DNA of 30,563 bases from Tetrahymena elliotti 4EA. Taxonomy: Eukaryota; Ciliophora; Oligohymenophorea; Hymenostomatida; Tetrahymenidae. Numbering within the stretch: position 1 is the first letter of the stretch; every line of letters starts with the position of its first letter. This document shows positions 11,175-25,000 of the stretch, in pieces. Both the position numbers and the translations under genes were made by a program. The notes under the pieces were generated by a model. That model was not told where the DNA came from, made no database searches, and was given only the letters and a program-made list of their open reading frames with translations. The stretch covers positions 77,149-107,711 of the forward strand of contig JH720388.1 in NCBI GenBank assembly GCA_000231825.2, written 5' to 3'.

Positions 11175-14100
11175 TCAATAATTTTGAGATTATATGTTTT
11201 CTGTTTCCTATTTGAGTGAATGGCCTTTAGTGAATTAGGATTTTTATTATAAACCTAAAATAAAAATTAAATTATGCTTATTGATTTTAAATAAATAAAA
11301 ATAACCAGCTAAAGTTTAGAAATTATTTAGTTTTATAGGATTGAAAATAGACTCAAAATTATCTTAAGAAGATCTAAATGAGTTTATATCAGACATTTAA
11401 ATTTATCCGCTTTTGCCTATGCTTTCTATTTCACCAAAATTCTGTTGTTTTTCAGCTTTTAAATAATTTTTTAAATTAAAACAAAATTTAGATTCATAAA
11501 CTTTACTTAAAATTTTATCAAAGATTAACATGAAAAACTCCTTCCTTTAAACTTGAGTCATTGATAAGTACCTTTTAAAGGCTCTTTGGACTTTATATTT
11601 AACCTATGAGTTATTCTTAGTTTTCACATTAAATTTTGTTTAAAATTTTTTAAAGAATGAAATTTTTTTGGATAGCTTTATTAAGAAATTCTATATAATT
11701 TCTTTTAAAATTGCTAGATAATTATTAATGATCAGATTCAATAAATATATAATGAAAATGAAGTTTATTATTATTATTATTCCATATGATGGATATTAAA
11801 GATAGGAAAATGGGTTTTAAAAAATGAAAACACCAAGCAGCACTGTTAAAGAACATATTGTTGTTGAATTTAAGTCTATTTGATTGACCTCTTCATATTA
11901 ATAAGGTTTTATCACTATTGTTAATATACCATATATAGTGATAGATAAAAAAACAAGCAAACCTTTGACCTATATATTCTAAGAGTAGAAATTTAAAGAA
12001 AGAATAATTGCTAACTTTTAAGCCATTTTAACGAACTCCCAATAGTATGCTTCTTTTTTGTATTCATTATAAAGATAACCAAGATTTAATTTAATATTTT
12101 ATTCTTCTAGCTAATTTCGGTTTTTATACAAAAGAAAGAAAAGACTTAAAGGTAAAAGAAATAGCCAAACTAAAATAATAGGAATAATTAAGGATTTTAT
12201 TTATTCTATATGCTAATCAGTATAACATTCGAAAGCTACATTTGATAAAATATAGCTTGTGCCTCCTATATTTCTGCATGAGATTAAAGCTATCACTTAT
12301 GCAACAATATCAGGTTAAAGATAAATGATTAAAAATATTATCACTGTAGAAAACATAAAAAAGGGAAATTTATTCCTCTTTTTATTTTTAAAAATATAAA
12401 TTCCACATATCCCTATTGAGAAAATAACGAGGTAAAAAATAGGAATTAATTGAGAGAAGATCATTCTAAAATAAATTAGCGGAGTTTCACTTTCTATTTG
12501 GACTAAAAAGCAATCTAACGAGCTCATAGTTTATTTAATAGGATTTGATACAGACATTGAAAATTCAAACACACCTTTTAAAAAAATATTTATTTTTAAT
12601 TTTAAAAAATAATTAATTAACTACCTGAAGGTATAGTCAAATTAAATGTCGCTATCGAGCTCGCAATTTAAAAATAATTGGTTAACATTTTAATGCATAT
12701 GCTTTATTTTATAGAGTTATTTGAACTCATTTTTTTAAAATTAGGCTTTAATTAAAATAAAGGCAGATTTTTCATTTCACGAAAGAACCAATAATACTTT
12801 TTTTATGTTTTTGACAAGTTATTTTAAATTTTCATTTTACCACAACGTAATCTAAAAGCCTTTTATAAAGCAAGCTAAGCAAATTAAAACTTGATAGATT
12901 CAATATTTCCCATAATTACTTTAGACATACAAAACAATGTCCAGCAAGTTAAACCAGCCAAAATGAAGATATTATAGCTCATTTTATTGCACTCAGCACA
13001 AGAGTATTTTGATGATTTTGAATAACTTTATTACCAAAATTCTCCATAAATCTAAGATAATTTAAATTTAATGATATTTTTTAAAAAATAAATAAATTTT
13101 TACATCACATTCTTCACATAAAGCACCAATATGTCCTTCATAGCAGATATTATTTCCAAAGTCTCCTCCAATGCAATTCTCCTGCAAATTTTCACACTTT
13201 AAAATCAAATCAGTTTTGTTCGATTTTCTCCAGTATCCTTATTTAGTAACAATTTTATCTCCTCCTAGGCATTCAGCATTAAAAGGACAATCCAAACACT
13301 ATTGAGTAGTAAATGAATATTAACCAACTTTACAAATATCGCATTAGGTTAAATTGTTATATTGAGTAATTTATTCACCTTAAATACAATCTCTAAAATT
13401 AATTTTAATGTTAAGAGTATAATTTTGTAAATATTAGTTTGTTTCTTTATCTAAAACATTAATTTAATTTGAATAAAATTAAAGAATGACATAAGTATTC
13501 GGACTTCCCACGATTTTTATTTCAGAAAAAACAAATAACTAAGATTCATTTTAGTATTTTGCTTGTAATTCACCATTTATTTAATAATTATCATAGTTTT
13601 ATGTTAGAGGATCCACCCTAACAGATACTTAATAATTTGCTATTTCTTCATCTGAGACAGGATACATCTTTTCATTTTCATCATTAACGATCATAAATTG
13701 CATATTATTTAAAGAGTTTCCGCTTCTAAAACTCATAATTTCTATCATATTCTAATTATTTGTTGGATTAATTTATGAAAATTATTAATAATTAACTAAT
13801 TAAAGCTTTGTAGCATATGAAGATAAGTTTTAACCAAAAATTTTTGCTTTATTACCTTCAAAAATAGAATTAAATAATTTTAAAGATAAATTTTTTTAAT
13901 AAATAGCACCTCCAATTTGGGCTTAATTTTCTATAAACTAAACATCATTTAAATTTATGATGATATTTTAAGGATTAATTGTATCAGAATAAGCCATTAT
14001 AGCACCTCCTCTTCCATTTTAAGACATGCTATCTTAAAATAAGCATTTGTTTATATTTAAACTAAAATTCTTAAAAATTATACAAATAAATAATTTTAAA

Positions 14101-17100
14101 CTTTTAAAATAAAATTACATCTTATTCAATAAATTTCAAAAGCAATGAGCCTCCATCTTGTAGAGATTAGCAATGAGTAAATTATGAATTCTAAATAAAA
14201 TTATCTCCATATAATCTGAAAATATAGATGGCTCCACCAAATAAGCTCTTTTAAAAAAAAAAATTCATAAAATTAAAAAAATTAAAATCATTTACACTTA
14301 TTTGCTCAAAAATAGCATCTTATATGTTGATTTTGCCATTATTAATTTGAAAAGTACCTCCATTGCATAAAGAACAACTAATTTAAGAGAATTTAGATTT
14401 ATTTAATACATTTACTTCTGCATCTTATACAATAATCAAAGAATATTAATTCATATTTGTAATAATCTCACCTGTTTCAGCCATTAATCTTTAGTTAAAT
14501 ACTTGGGTCAAACTTAGGAAATGAGTATTATCTATATTAAGCTGACCACCTTAAAAATTAATAAAACTAAAGAAATATTCACAATTTCTCATTTATGAGT
14601 TAGTTAAATTTAGAACTGAAGATTATGAGTATATAAGAATTGGTTCTTAGTATTAATTTTTTGTAATAGAAAAGTTAGAAATGCTGCAATTCTATATTAA
14701 AACTTCTGAATTTATTGCTTGAATTAGAGTAGGCTGCTATTTATTAATATTTTCGCTATAAATCTGGTAAGACCTTGAAAATTATTATTCTAATGAATTA
14801 TCTATACTGGATATATTTATCAATTTCAGATTAGCTTATTCAACTTTTATAAAATAATTTTGTTAAGTTCCTTAAATGTTTTTTATACTTCCATCAATAA
14901 AAGAAATGTTAGTTCGACTAGATATTTATTCAAACCTAATTAAAAAGGTATTTAAATATTTCTAAATTAATAAAAAGAAATAGAATATTACTGCAAAGCT
15001 ATAATTGAAGAAGACATTTACATATTAAGAGTATATAATGAATTATATTAGCAATTTATGCTATTGTATGTAAACTATTTACCTTAAATTTCTATGAATA
15101 TAGCACCTCCATCTACTAAGGCATACCCTTCACTGAATAAATTGCTTTCAAAGTCAATTTAAAGTGACTAAGAAGTTGATGTTAAATAAAAAAAAGCTCC
15201 TTTAGAAGCTGTTGATTAACTAAAGTTAGAATTAGTAATATTTAATGTTTGAACTTTTGCATTAAGCATTCCACCTTTAGAGCTGAATAAAGGGAGTGAT
15301 ATAACTTCAGTAAATGTAGAATTTTTAAAATTTACTCTTTCCATTTATAAGGTATTAGTTTAGATATTCATAAATCCATACATAGAATTACTATAAGAGT
15401 TTTAAAATAGAGAATCTTTAATTAGAACTGACCCTTATAAATTATAAACCCATATAGCTGTAACTGAGAAAGTTTAGCTTATTTATATACTCTGCAAGAA
15501 TAAGTTTTTAAAATTACAAACCTAGAAAATAATTTCTATGTTGTAGTTTGTAAATAACTTGATTGGTATAGCTTAAGTGTTTTTATTTTTTTGCTATAAA
15601 ACTAAATCAGTAAATTCTCCATCATCAATAAGAAGTGATGATTCTTAAATCGAATCATTTTCTAGAGATATTAGAGTTGTATCTTACAATTATTTTTTGT
15701 AAACTTTTACTTTTTGTAATTTGGTATTCATTATTTCCTTAAGTTATAAACAACCATTTGTTGCTTGATTTGATAAATCTAAAAAATACTCTTAGTCATT
15801 AAAGCATTAGAAAAAATTAAAATCTACAAAGTTTGAGTTTTATATCAATCCAAATTAAATATCTAAATGATTTTTAATAATGATATTTTATGCATTAACA
15901 GTACCTATTTTAGCTAATTCAAAATATTAAGCAATTTCAAGATCATTACTTGTTTATTAAAAAAGCTTGTTATTAAAAAAATTTATATTTTAAAGCTGTA
16001 TTTCATGTTAAGGATAAACATTCATTTGATAAAGAGCATCAAAAAATATGTAAGTACTTCTTGCCTAAAAATAATTATTAAAAACTTGTATATTTTAAAA
16101 CGAAAATGCTTGATAACTTTAAAGCCCGGAAGTAACTGTTGAGAAAATTGATTTTTTACAAAAAATATTATTGCTCATCTCTAAGCCATTTAGAGAGAAA
16201 AATCCTGCTGAAAATAAAACAGATATCGAATTATCTTACTTTTCTATATTTGGACACTTATTTAAAGTAATATTGAGATTACTCATATATACTTAAAGTT
16301 AAGACTACTATTTAAGAACACTAAAAGAGTTACCAAGAGTACAATTAATCAAAGAAAAGTTATTTATTGCGATCTAATTTTAGATTTAAAATTTAATTTT
16401 AATTCAAAATTTTAAAAGTGATTACATTTTAAGTGCTAAAAGAGGTTATAACTGATAAGTGATTAGTAAAATCCTCATTTTACAAAGTGTAATTTTGAAT
16501 GGTTAAATTTGTTGATTGAACATAAATAGATTAACAGTTTATCGTTGTTTAAGAAGAGTTATAGTTTTTAAGCTAAATATTATTTATTAGCACTCCTTAT
16601 TTTATACTCTAAAAATTGATACCACAACTTGAAGTATTAGCAGATAAACTAAATTCTATAAGAATGTCTTATAAACCAACGAAATTATAATTATTAAGTT
16701 CTAAGATATCTTTGTATTCTAATACAGCTAATTTCCCCAAATTTATACTTTTGAGATTCAGAGATATTATTTTATTAAAGTCAATATTCAAAAAGTTTTG
16801 ATTGAGTTAAAATTTATTCTCAGGGTCTATTAAGATATTAACACCAATATCAGCTACTCCCTATATTAACTACTTATATTGTTGGGCCTTTTTTAAAATA
16901 ATAAATATTTAAATATAGGACTAACTATTAAAATTTATTTTATTTAAATGACATTAATGTCTTTAAATTTAGTATTTATAAAACTATAGAATAATTTAGT
17001 TATTTTTTCCATTCATATTGTTTACCTTAGACAATGCAGTAAAGAAATTTTCTGAAGTACTATAGGGATTATTCATAGCTCCTATACCAAAAAGATCATG

Positions 17101-19780
17101 AGAATCTTAGTAATTATTTACGTCAAAGTAATATTCTTAGGAACATTCAGTGCATAGTTTTTGGTCAGATAGACAATCTTAAATTGAATAAAATATATTT
17201 ACACTAACATAAGAAATCCATAAAGTATCATCATGGAGCATATCTATATAAATTATCTTATCCTTAATTCCTACAAACTTAAATGATAAAAAAAAATCAA
17301 ATTCAATTGATGTTGGATTAAATTTATAGATATAGGCCAATCCACTATTAATATCACCTAATGCAATCAAAGATGATCCAGAAAATGCCTTTAATGCTAA
17401 AGGTTATTCACTTAACTAAACTAAAAACTAATTTTTTTCATTAACTAAATCAAGAGAGTAAATCTTGTTGTCATCACAGGATAAAATCAATCTTTTCAAT
17501 TTCTAAAAATGAAAAACATCGCCTTTTAATGAGTTTTTACAAAAATCTATTTTATATAAATTAATAATGAATATTTTTTGTATTGTATTGAAAAAAATAA
17601 TCTTTTTTTAAATAAATTATAGTCATTTCATTTTATAAAAAAATTGGTTATCAAAAAATGATTTTATAAATTTTATGTTTACTGAAATTTTTAGAATATT
17701 TAAATGCAAAGTTTGAACTGCTTAAATCCCATGAATATACAGAACCTTTGTTATCGACACCTATTAGCTCTAAATTATCAAGATTTTCTAAAGAAGCAAC
17801 AGCAAATGCTGTTTAGATTTAGGTAACATCATTAGAATCAGAAGTAAGATAATATTTTTCACTAGTTGACTAGCAATTCATCAATAAAAATAAGTAATTC
17901 AATGAATTTTCTTTTTGAGGAAAGGCTAATGCTACATATATTTATCCATTTAAATAAAAGGGATCTAAATTCTAATTTATGTTTGACCAATTTAATCCAA
18001 AGGTATCAGTTATATCAACTATCTATTCAAAATTATGATTAGTTTTTCAATGTAAATATAATTAAAAAGAAATATTTACTTTATTTGATTAATCTATTGA
18101 ACTTAAGTCAAAAGTTAATATTTGGCTATTGCTCTGAGTATTTTTGATTTTAGCTAAATAACCATCTGTACAGTTTTTTATTTAATAGAAATTTCCATAT
18201 TTTTCAATTACATTATATGGAATATCAATTATTTATGTAGATGTAAAATCATCCTTAGTACTTATTGTAATTTAATTTTAATTCAAAAATATTAGCTAGT
18301 TAATGTTCTATCCATTTTATCTAACAAATCTAGAACTATAAGAATTACCATATCTATCTATTTTAAAAGTAAATAATATGAGTTAGTATTTATTATATAA
18401 ATTTACTCATATAGGCACGCTATTAAAAGGAATCATAATTGAAAGCAGTAATGAAACTTTTAGATGATATATAAAGAGTAGTGCTTCCTTCTTACTTGTA
18501 CCATGAATAGTAACTTTAAACATCTATTTATTTATAGTGATTGATACTTATTTAATTATAATCTTCACTAATATCTAAATACACAACATAAATTTATTTA
18601 TTTGTGTTCAATACAAGGATAGCTTATTGAGAACCATTTAATTAAATATAATCAAATATGATGTTTAGACTATTGTCACTGGAAGTATACTATGTTAAAC
18701 CTTTTTATTAAAATAAATAATTAAAAGGAATAAAAATAATGATAAAAATTAATTACTATCTTTTAATAAAGTTTCATATTTTTTGTTTTAAATATCTACT
18801 ATTTTTACTGCTATAATTTCAAGAGAATATCCTGACATAAAAATAATATCTTAAGTAGGATGCTTTGTAAATTATCTATACCCATCACCCTCATATTCAA
18901 CTTTTGCTAAATAAATTTAAAATTTTAAGAACTAAAAAGATTAGCAACTTTAAGAAAATTATACAATCTTAAATGTATCCATTAAATTAGTAAAACATAT
19001 CTTTTTCATTAAAAGTCCAAGTAATTACTCCCATATCATTTGTAGTTAGAATGATAATTTCCCCAGTTAAAAGCTTATAAGAACTAGAAAAATACTAGTA
19101 AAGATACCTGTTATCAGGAAAAGTTTCAAGATCACCCGAGTTATCCATATTTAACAAAGTAATTTATTTAATAAAATCAAAAATCAAAATGTGATTATAA
19201 TAGATAGTTAAGATAATATAGTTAGTATCTTCAATCAAGTTCAAACTAGAAATGTAATAGATGGAAATAGAAAAAACAGATCTGAAAGTGTATGTATCAA
19301 CAAAAATCAAAGTATCCTCACTGTAAATGATAATTTGGTCTGCTCTCTTGTTGTACTTCATGTTTTTTATTTGATAATTTACTATTTGTTCATATATGAT
19401 TAATTAGCAAACATAACATATTTATCTATTCACAAATTACATGTAACAATATTGATTATTTCTCCTGAGTTAGATGATAAGTCAAAATAATACACAATAC
19501 TAGATGAATCATTCTGCGCTTATGAAGTATTAATTACCAATATGTTTGTTTTTGGTATTCTTATGAAATTTAAAACAACAAATTATTGATTCTGAGCTAA
19601 ATCTTTTATTTTGCAAAATAGTCAAAAATGAATAGTTTAAAAATTAAATTTTGCAAATTAATATTCTAATAAATTAATTTTACTGTCAAATGTTTATAAT
19701 TTAGGACAATTTTAACTGTAAGCCATAACCGTAATTACAAAAATATTTATTAAAGTTTTTAAGTATTAACAGTTGCTCAT
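11175..19780 (-). CDS. gene B: tandem paralogue of gene A, giant multi-pass membrane protein
   Basis: Fifteen introns match those of gene A in order and place: 19597-19683, 19382-19440, 18907-18964, 18701-18756, 18358-18406, 18023-18079, 17547-17682, 16888-17025, 16374-16425, 14936-14991, 14248-14295, 14070-14118, 13052-13103, 12575-12624 and 11456-11506. Spliced, it gives 2535 residues and TGA. The start at 19780 gives a signal peptide (IFVITVMAYS before NCPKLQ). Domain order is as in A: propeller-like blades (GVITWTF, VYSWDLS), CLSDQKLCTEC, beta-helix repeats (GGAIYI, GGAIFI), a cysteine module (GYWRKS, GHIGALCEECD), then several membrane helices with YKKEAYYWEFVKM. RIPKTNILVINTS near the N-terminus differs from A at one residue. 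The last 45 or so residues have no match in A and fall in the duplicated segment, so the C-terminus is the least certain part. The function is unknown. Confidence 0.84.
11177..11264. repeat. degenerate direct repeat, copy 2 (gene B 3' end)
   Basis: This is the partner of 10731-10816. It overlaps the final 29 or so codons and the stop region of gene B as annotated. The reverse-strand sequence contains TTTTATTTTAG just before the conserved block, which could be an intron acceptor and makes the exact C-terminus of gene B uncertain. Confidence 0.75.
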
Positions 19781-20728
19781 TTTAGATTGTTTAATTTCTA
19801 CTTAGACTTAATTTGCTAATTAATCTTTTAATTTAGCAAGTATTATCAAACTTTTCAATAAATCTTTAACTAATGCCTTATAAATATTTAATAAAGAAAA
19901 CCTAACCTAGTTTTTGTATTTTTTAACAATTTTGATTAAAAGTTAACATCAATTGAAAATATAATTATATTTTGGTTCAAAATATACTATCTTTAGTCTT
20001 TTTATCTACTATTTTAATTTTTATGAAATTTAAAATTTTAAAATGAAAATTATTTTTAATATAATCTCTTGTTTAAATTAAAACTTTTAAAAAATAAAAA
20101 TAAAAAAAATTAATAAAGCTTTGAAACAAAATTAAATTCAGAAATTATTTATTTTGAAATCTAAAAATGGTAAAAAAGATTTTATAAAATAGACTCAGTT
20201 ATTAAAAACTAAAACTAGCTAAATATGTAATAAAGATGACAATTTAATCTTCTTAATTAAATTAAAAGAATTCAATTTTTTTGTAATGGCTTTTTAATCA
20301 AATTAAATAATTTACTTAATTGAATAGATTCAAAGTAAAAAAATAGATAAATTTATGTTAATTCTTTCTTATAATAAAAAAATAGAGAGCATTTAAATTT
20401 TCCTTTTTCATTTAATAATTAAAGTAGTTATCTTGATTAGATTGATATTTTGAATTTTTAATTACATTATTAAAAAAATAAAAAATCATTCATTTTATTA
20501 TAAATTCTGATATAAGTAATAATTTGATTATGATCATTTACTCTATTAAAATTATAAGATTTGGAAAAAAAAAATTATAAAAATTAGAGAGTCTACTTTA
20601 TTGATCAACAGAATCTATTATCTATAAACTAATTACAAGATTAAATAAGAAAAAGCTTGAATTAGCTTGATAGGTTAGAATACTGATATTTTATTATAAA
20701 AAAAGTTAATAATATTAAAATTAGAAAT
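19781..20728. other. divergent intergenic spacer (genes B and D)
   Basis: This should contain the promoters of both gene B (leftward) and gene D (rightward). It is extremely AT-rich, with A-runs and T-runs. I saw no gene, no RNA gene and no clear motif in it. Ciliate promoters rarely show recognisable boxes, so none is called. Confidence 0.6.
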
Positions 20729-21601
20729 ATGTCAACTCAATAAACTGTTAATCTTCCCCCACAACTCTTACAAAAGCTTAAGTAAACTCTTGTAAAAGAA
20801 TCTGCTGATAAAAAAACATGGGTTATAAAGATAACTAGTCAAGATATAAAAACTACTAATCATTTTAGCTAAGCTTTTAAATCGATTTGTTAAGATGGAA
20901 TTAAAAATGTTGAAAACATAACTCTCAATTTATCAAACATTTAGCCAAACCATTATGAAATATTTGCAGATGTTTTTAATAGTTTTGATATTCTAACCTC
21001 ATTCAAAATAGATATCTCAGATTATACATCCATAAATTACAATTTTTTCATGCTACCTAACTTAAAGAAGCTAGAGGTGTCTTTAGGAACTGCTCAAGGA
21101 GGTGACAATATATTAATTGGGTTTTCTTTAGCTATCTAAAAATTAAAATTATTAGAATCTCTCTCTTTAACAGTAGGTGAAAGTGGCTTAATAGGACATT
21201 TCTGTGAATATTTAGGATAATCAATCTTAACATTAAAGAACCTTAACAAATTTTCTTTGACTATATTGAGCTTTAATCACTTTTAAGAATAATATTTTGA
21301 GAAAATTAGTGGATATGTTTTATAACATAATTAAATATAGGACATTTATCTTAATCTGATGTACTGCAATTAATATAATCAGTCGTTAGATGAAAATAAA
21401 AAGAAAATAATTCTAAATATTGAATAATCAGATTCAATTTTAAATGCAAAGGTTGAATTTTAATATATGGTTGAAACTTTGAATTTCCCCCAAGTTAATG
21501 TTAGAAAATCATAGCTTTATAGAATTATAGCTTTCTAAAAAAATATATCAAATTTATTAGAAAACAATAATGCTATGATTCTTACTGATTTATTCTATTG
21601 A
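20729..21601 (+). CDS. small leucine-rich-repeat-like protein (gene D)
   Basis: This is a single intron-free frame of 290 residues from ATG at 20729 to TGA at 21599-21601, reading many TAA/TAG as Gln. It has no signal peptide or membrane segment, so it is probably cytosolic. Segments such as VENITLNLSNI, LPNLKKLEVSLG, LKLLESLSLTVGES and LKNLNKFSLTILS recur at intervals of roughly 25-40 residues. They follow the leucine/strand pattern of ribonuclease-inhibitor-type leucine-rich repeats, in a loose and irregular form. Ciliates carry large families of such proteins; the fold assignment is moderate and the partner unknown. It lies alone on +, divergent from gene B and convergent with gene C. Codon and base use resemble the other genes in the window. 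Confidence 0.8.
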
Positions 21602-22041
21602 ATTCAATTTTATTAATATTGTGCGCAATTTAAAGTCATTCAGTTAATTATTTGTTTCTTTGTAAATTTAATTTTTATCCACAAAATTTTTCTTTTTTCA
21701 TATATTTTCTTCATACAAAAATGAATGTATAATTTTTATAGAATTAAATTTCTTTCATATTGTATCACACAAACTCAATATTATTGTTTTACTTTAGTTT
21801 ATTATTACATTTTTAATTATCAATCACTTAATTTAAAACAAAGTGGAGTTATAATCTTTAGAAGTCTCTAAGAAAGGTTCAAACACTACTATGAAAATAT
21901 TTTTTTTAAAAAAATATTTGATTCAATAAAAAATTCTTTTAAAGTTAAAAAAAAATTAGATAAAATACCTATCACAAACAAATATAAAATTACAAAATAA
22001 ATTTTTTTATTTTGTTAACCAATTTTGAATGATAAAATTTA
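21602..22041. other. convergent spacer (3' ends of genes D and C)
   Basis: This AT-rich spacer of 440 bp separates two stop codons that face each other. It contains poly-T and poly-A runs expected of 3' untranslated regions. Nothing else is recognisable. Confidence 0.6.
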
Positions 22042-25000
22042 TCAATTTTTAACAGTTAAGAATACTTAATACTTATAGAGTAATCCATTTAAGTATTTAA
22101 CGCAGAATTATATTCCATCAGGCTGAATATAGTATTAACCTTATTTACAATTAGTAGAATCAAGTTAATAGGATGCAGGGTTTTGTAATTCTTACTATTT
22201 GTCATACAAGTAAACTTTAACACTCTAAAGCTTAGTAGTGTCAAAATTATACTTTGCAACAAAACCTAAATCACCATTTGATAAATATTTAGTCTCAATA
22301 GCAAAGAAATATGGTATGAACTCTTCACCTGTTAGCTTTTTGACAAATTTAAATGACGTTGTTTGTTATAGTAAAGTAACTTAGGCATTATTAATTTATG
22401 ATACACCTGGTGTGTATTGCTAATCTTTAAAAATAACTGCAAAGTCATTTGTTTATTACTAATAGCACATATAACTTCCTGAAGTATTAACACACTAAAT
22501 AGTCATGAGACCTATTAGTGGAGAGCAGCTTTTTAAATTTTATTCATTTGTAGAGCAACCTAAATCAGATGATGCAAAATTAGAAGATATTATAGATTAT
22601 GGCTTTCCAGTTAAGCTACCATCTCTGTCAACTAAAACTATACCTTTTTATGAGTCTTAAATAGTGTTATTAAAGAATACAGCATTTTTAGGGATATCTG
22701 ATCTAAAATTATAGAAATCTATTACCGATATGAAGCTTTAAGAAATATCTGGTTTAGCATTTTAGTATTAGATAGCAAAATTAATCTAATTTAATCCTTG
22801 AATTTCAAAATTATAAAAATTTGATAAAGTGTAGTTATACATTGGAATATCGTTTTAGAATAAAACAGGAGAGTTCTAGATATTACTCTCAGCTCTATTT
22901 GCAACAACCAAAAACTTTGTATCTGATGATTTATATGGTTAAATAACATAGGTACTTCCTTCAAAATACTGATCAAAATTTTTATACTAATACTAAACCA
23001 AGGCTTGTCTGATATCTAAAGCTGCAAAAGCTATTCCATCTGATAAAATTGAATGAATGTACAAGAATTCAGTAAAATATTAAAATGATTAGCAGATATT
23101 TGAGCTCATTTTAATAGATAAGGGGAATTTAATATTAATACATGTCTAAGAAGCAACAAGTGTATTATTTATAAACTCTACTGTCTTATTTTATTTATTA
23201 GAATTAGCACCGTTAGGGTTACCAAATGAAATACCACCTTAAACAAAGTTATTATTGAATTTATCAGTCACCAATTAAATCATAGCTAAATTATTTGGAA
23301 TCAAAAAAAAGCTGTTCAAGATTTCAGGTGCAAATATATAACCAGAGTTATATTTTGTCAATTAAATTACACTTGAAGTTACATTTTAGAAATTTAGATA
23401 TGAGTAAGGTATTGCTATGTAAGAATTAACTAAACTAGAGAACTGAGAATAATCATCTTGACTATCAGCTCTAGCATCATATAATTATTTAAATTATAAA
23501 TTCTTGCCTTTAATCATAAGGTTTCTATCAGTTTAGATAACTGGTACATAAATTGAGTATTAGAAAGTTGAATTATTTTATAACTATGTCTTTTAAACTG
23601 TATTTTGATGACTCTTACTTATAGGAGCTGAAAGCTTAATTTTGTTATATTTTACTTCTTCTACAATAAATTCTTCATTTTATTCTTCTAATGAAGTAGC
23701 CAATATCATAATTCTATTTCCTTTCTTAAGGTATACTTTACTTTCTTACACTTCAATTACTTTTGATTGATTTTAAGTGCTTTTTGCCAATGAATAATAA
23801 TAGTTTCCTACATCTTAACCATAAGCATATAAATCTGCAGATGGTTAATTTTACATAATCTTGATATTGCAATTAGCAATAAATCTTTTCTAAACAGTGC
23901 CAAAACTTAAAATACCTCTTTTTTAAATTTAACTACTTATTAATTCAAAAGTAATGTTTAAATCCCTTGAACTATTCAAGATAAGTTATCCATCAATTTA
24001 AATCTTATTGAAATAAATATCATTTCCTTAATATAATCCAACATCCAAATTAAGAATTAAGTGGTAAGGAATATATAAAACAATTTAATCAATAAATTGA
24101 TTACTCAATTTGGAATAATTTTTTTCATTCAATTCTAATGTCAATTTTACATCATCCAGCATTAATGCTTACTCGTTGCCTATTGAAACTGAAGAAAGAT
24201 CAAGAGGGTTATAGTCAGTTTTAACTCTTGAGATACAAATAATATCTGTGTTTGTTAAACTTTGAATCTCACAATCTACTCCTAAAAGTTTTACTGATGT
24301 AGTAGCAATAGTGTTATTATTTGATAAGAAGTTATTACCTGTTATAGTAATTTTTTCTTAACCAAAAGCAGAAATAATTTTAGGTAATATACTTTATACA
24401 TAAATCCTTTGTTTCTGAGGAGTTACTGCATCTTTAAAAACTGAAAGATTCTATGATATTATTTGAGAGCCAATACCTTCCAGATAAGATTAAGGATCGT
24501 TGTTTGGCTCTTTCATGAAAGTAGTGTATAAACTATCTAAATAAAGTCTATCATTAAAATAGTTTTTGGGAAGAGAATTAGGGTTGATGATTTCTACTGA
24601 AATATCGCAAGTGTCTTTATAGCTCTTAAGTCTTTAAGTAATAGTTGGAAATCTATAACTATAGATTGTTTAATTTTATTAAAAAGGATAAACAAAATAA
24701 CTATCCTTTTGGTCAAATTATTTACCATAATAATCTTTATAATAATATCCATTTAAGCAGCTTACTTTCATGCAATAAATTTGGTTCCTTTTGATACTTG
24801 GAATTTTGAATTGAAAGATATCTCCTGTTTTGGGTTATGTATTGTTAGTTAGCATCTATATTTAATCTATTTAAAATAGATTACTAGTATTAGAAAGTAT
24901 AATACGAGCACTTCCAATATTGGTACAAGTATAAAATTAAACATAATTAAATTATTAGCTTAGCTTTTTATACTTAAATGTGTTAGGTCCCTCTTGTATC

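Noticed and set aside
22791..22976. A 61-residue open frame on the minus strand
   Set aside because: It is a shadow of gene C in another frame. The gene C frame passes through this interval without a TGA and matches the rest of the protein.
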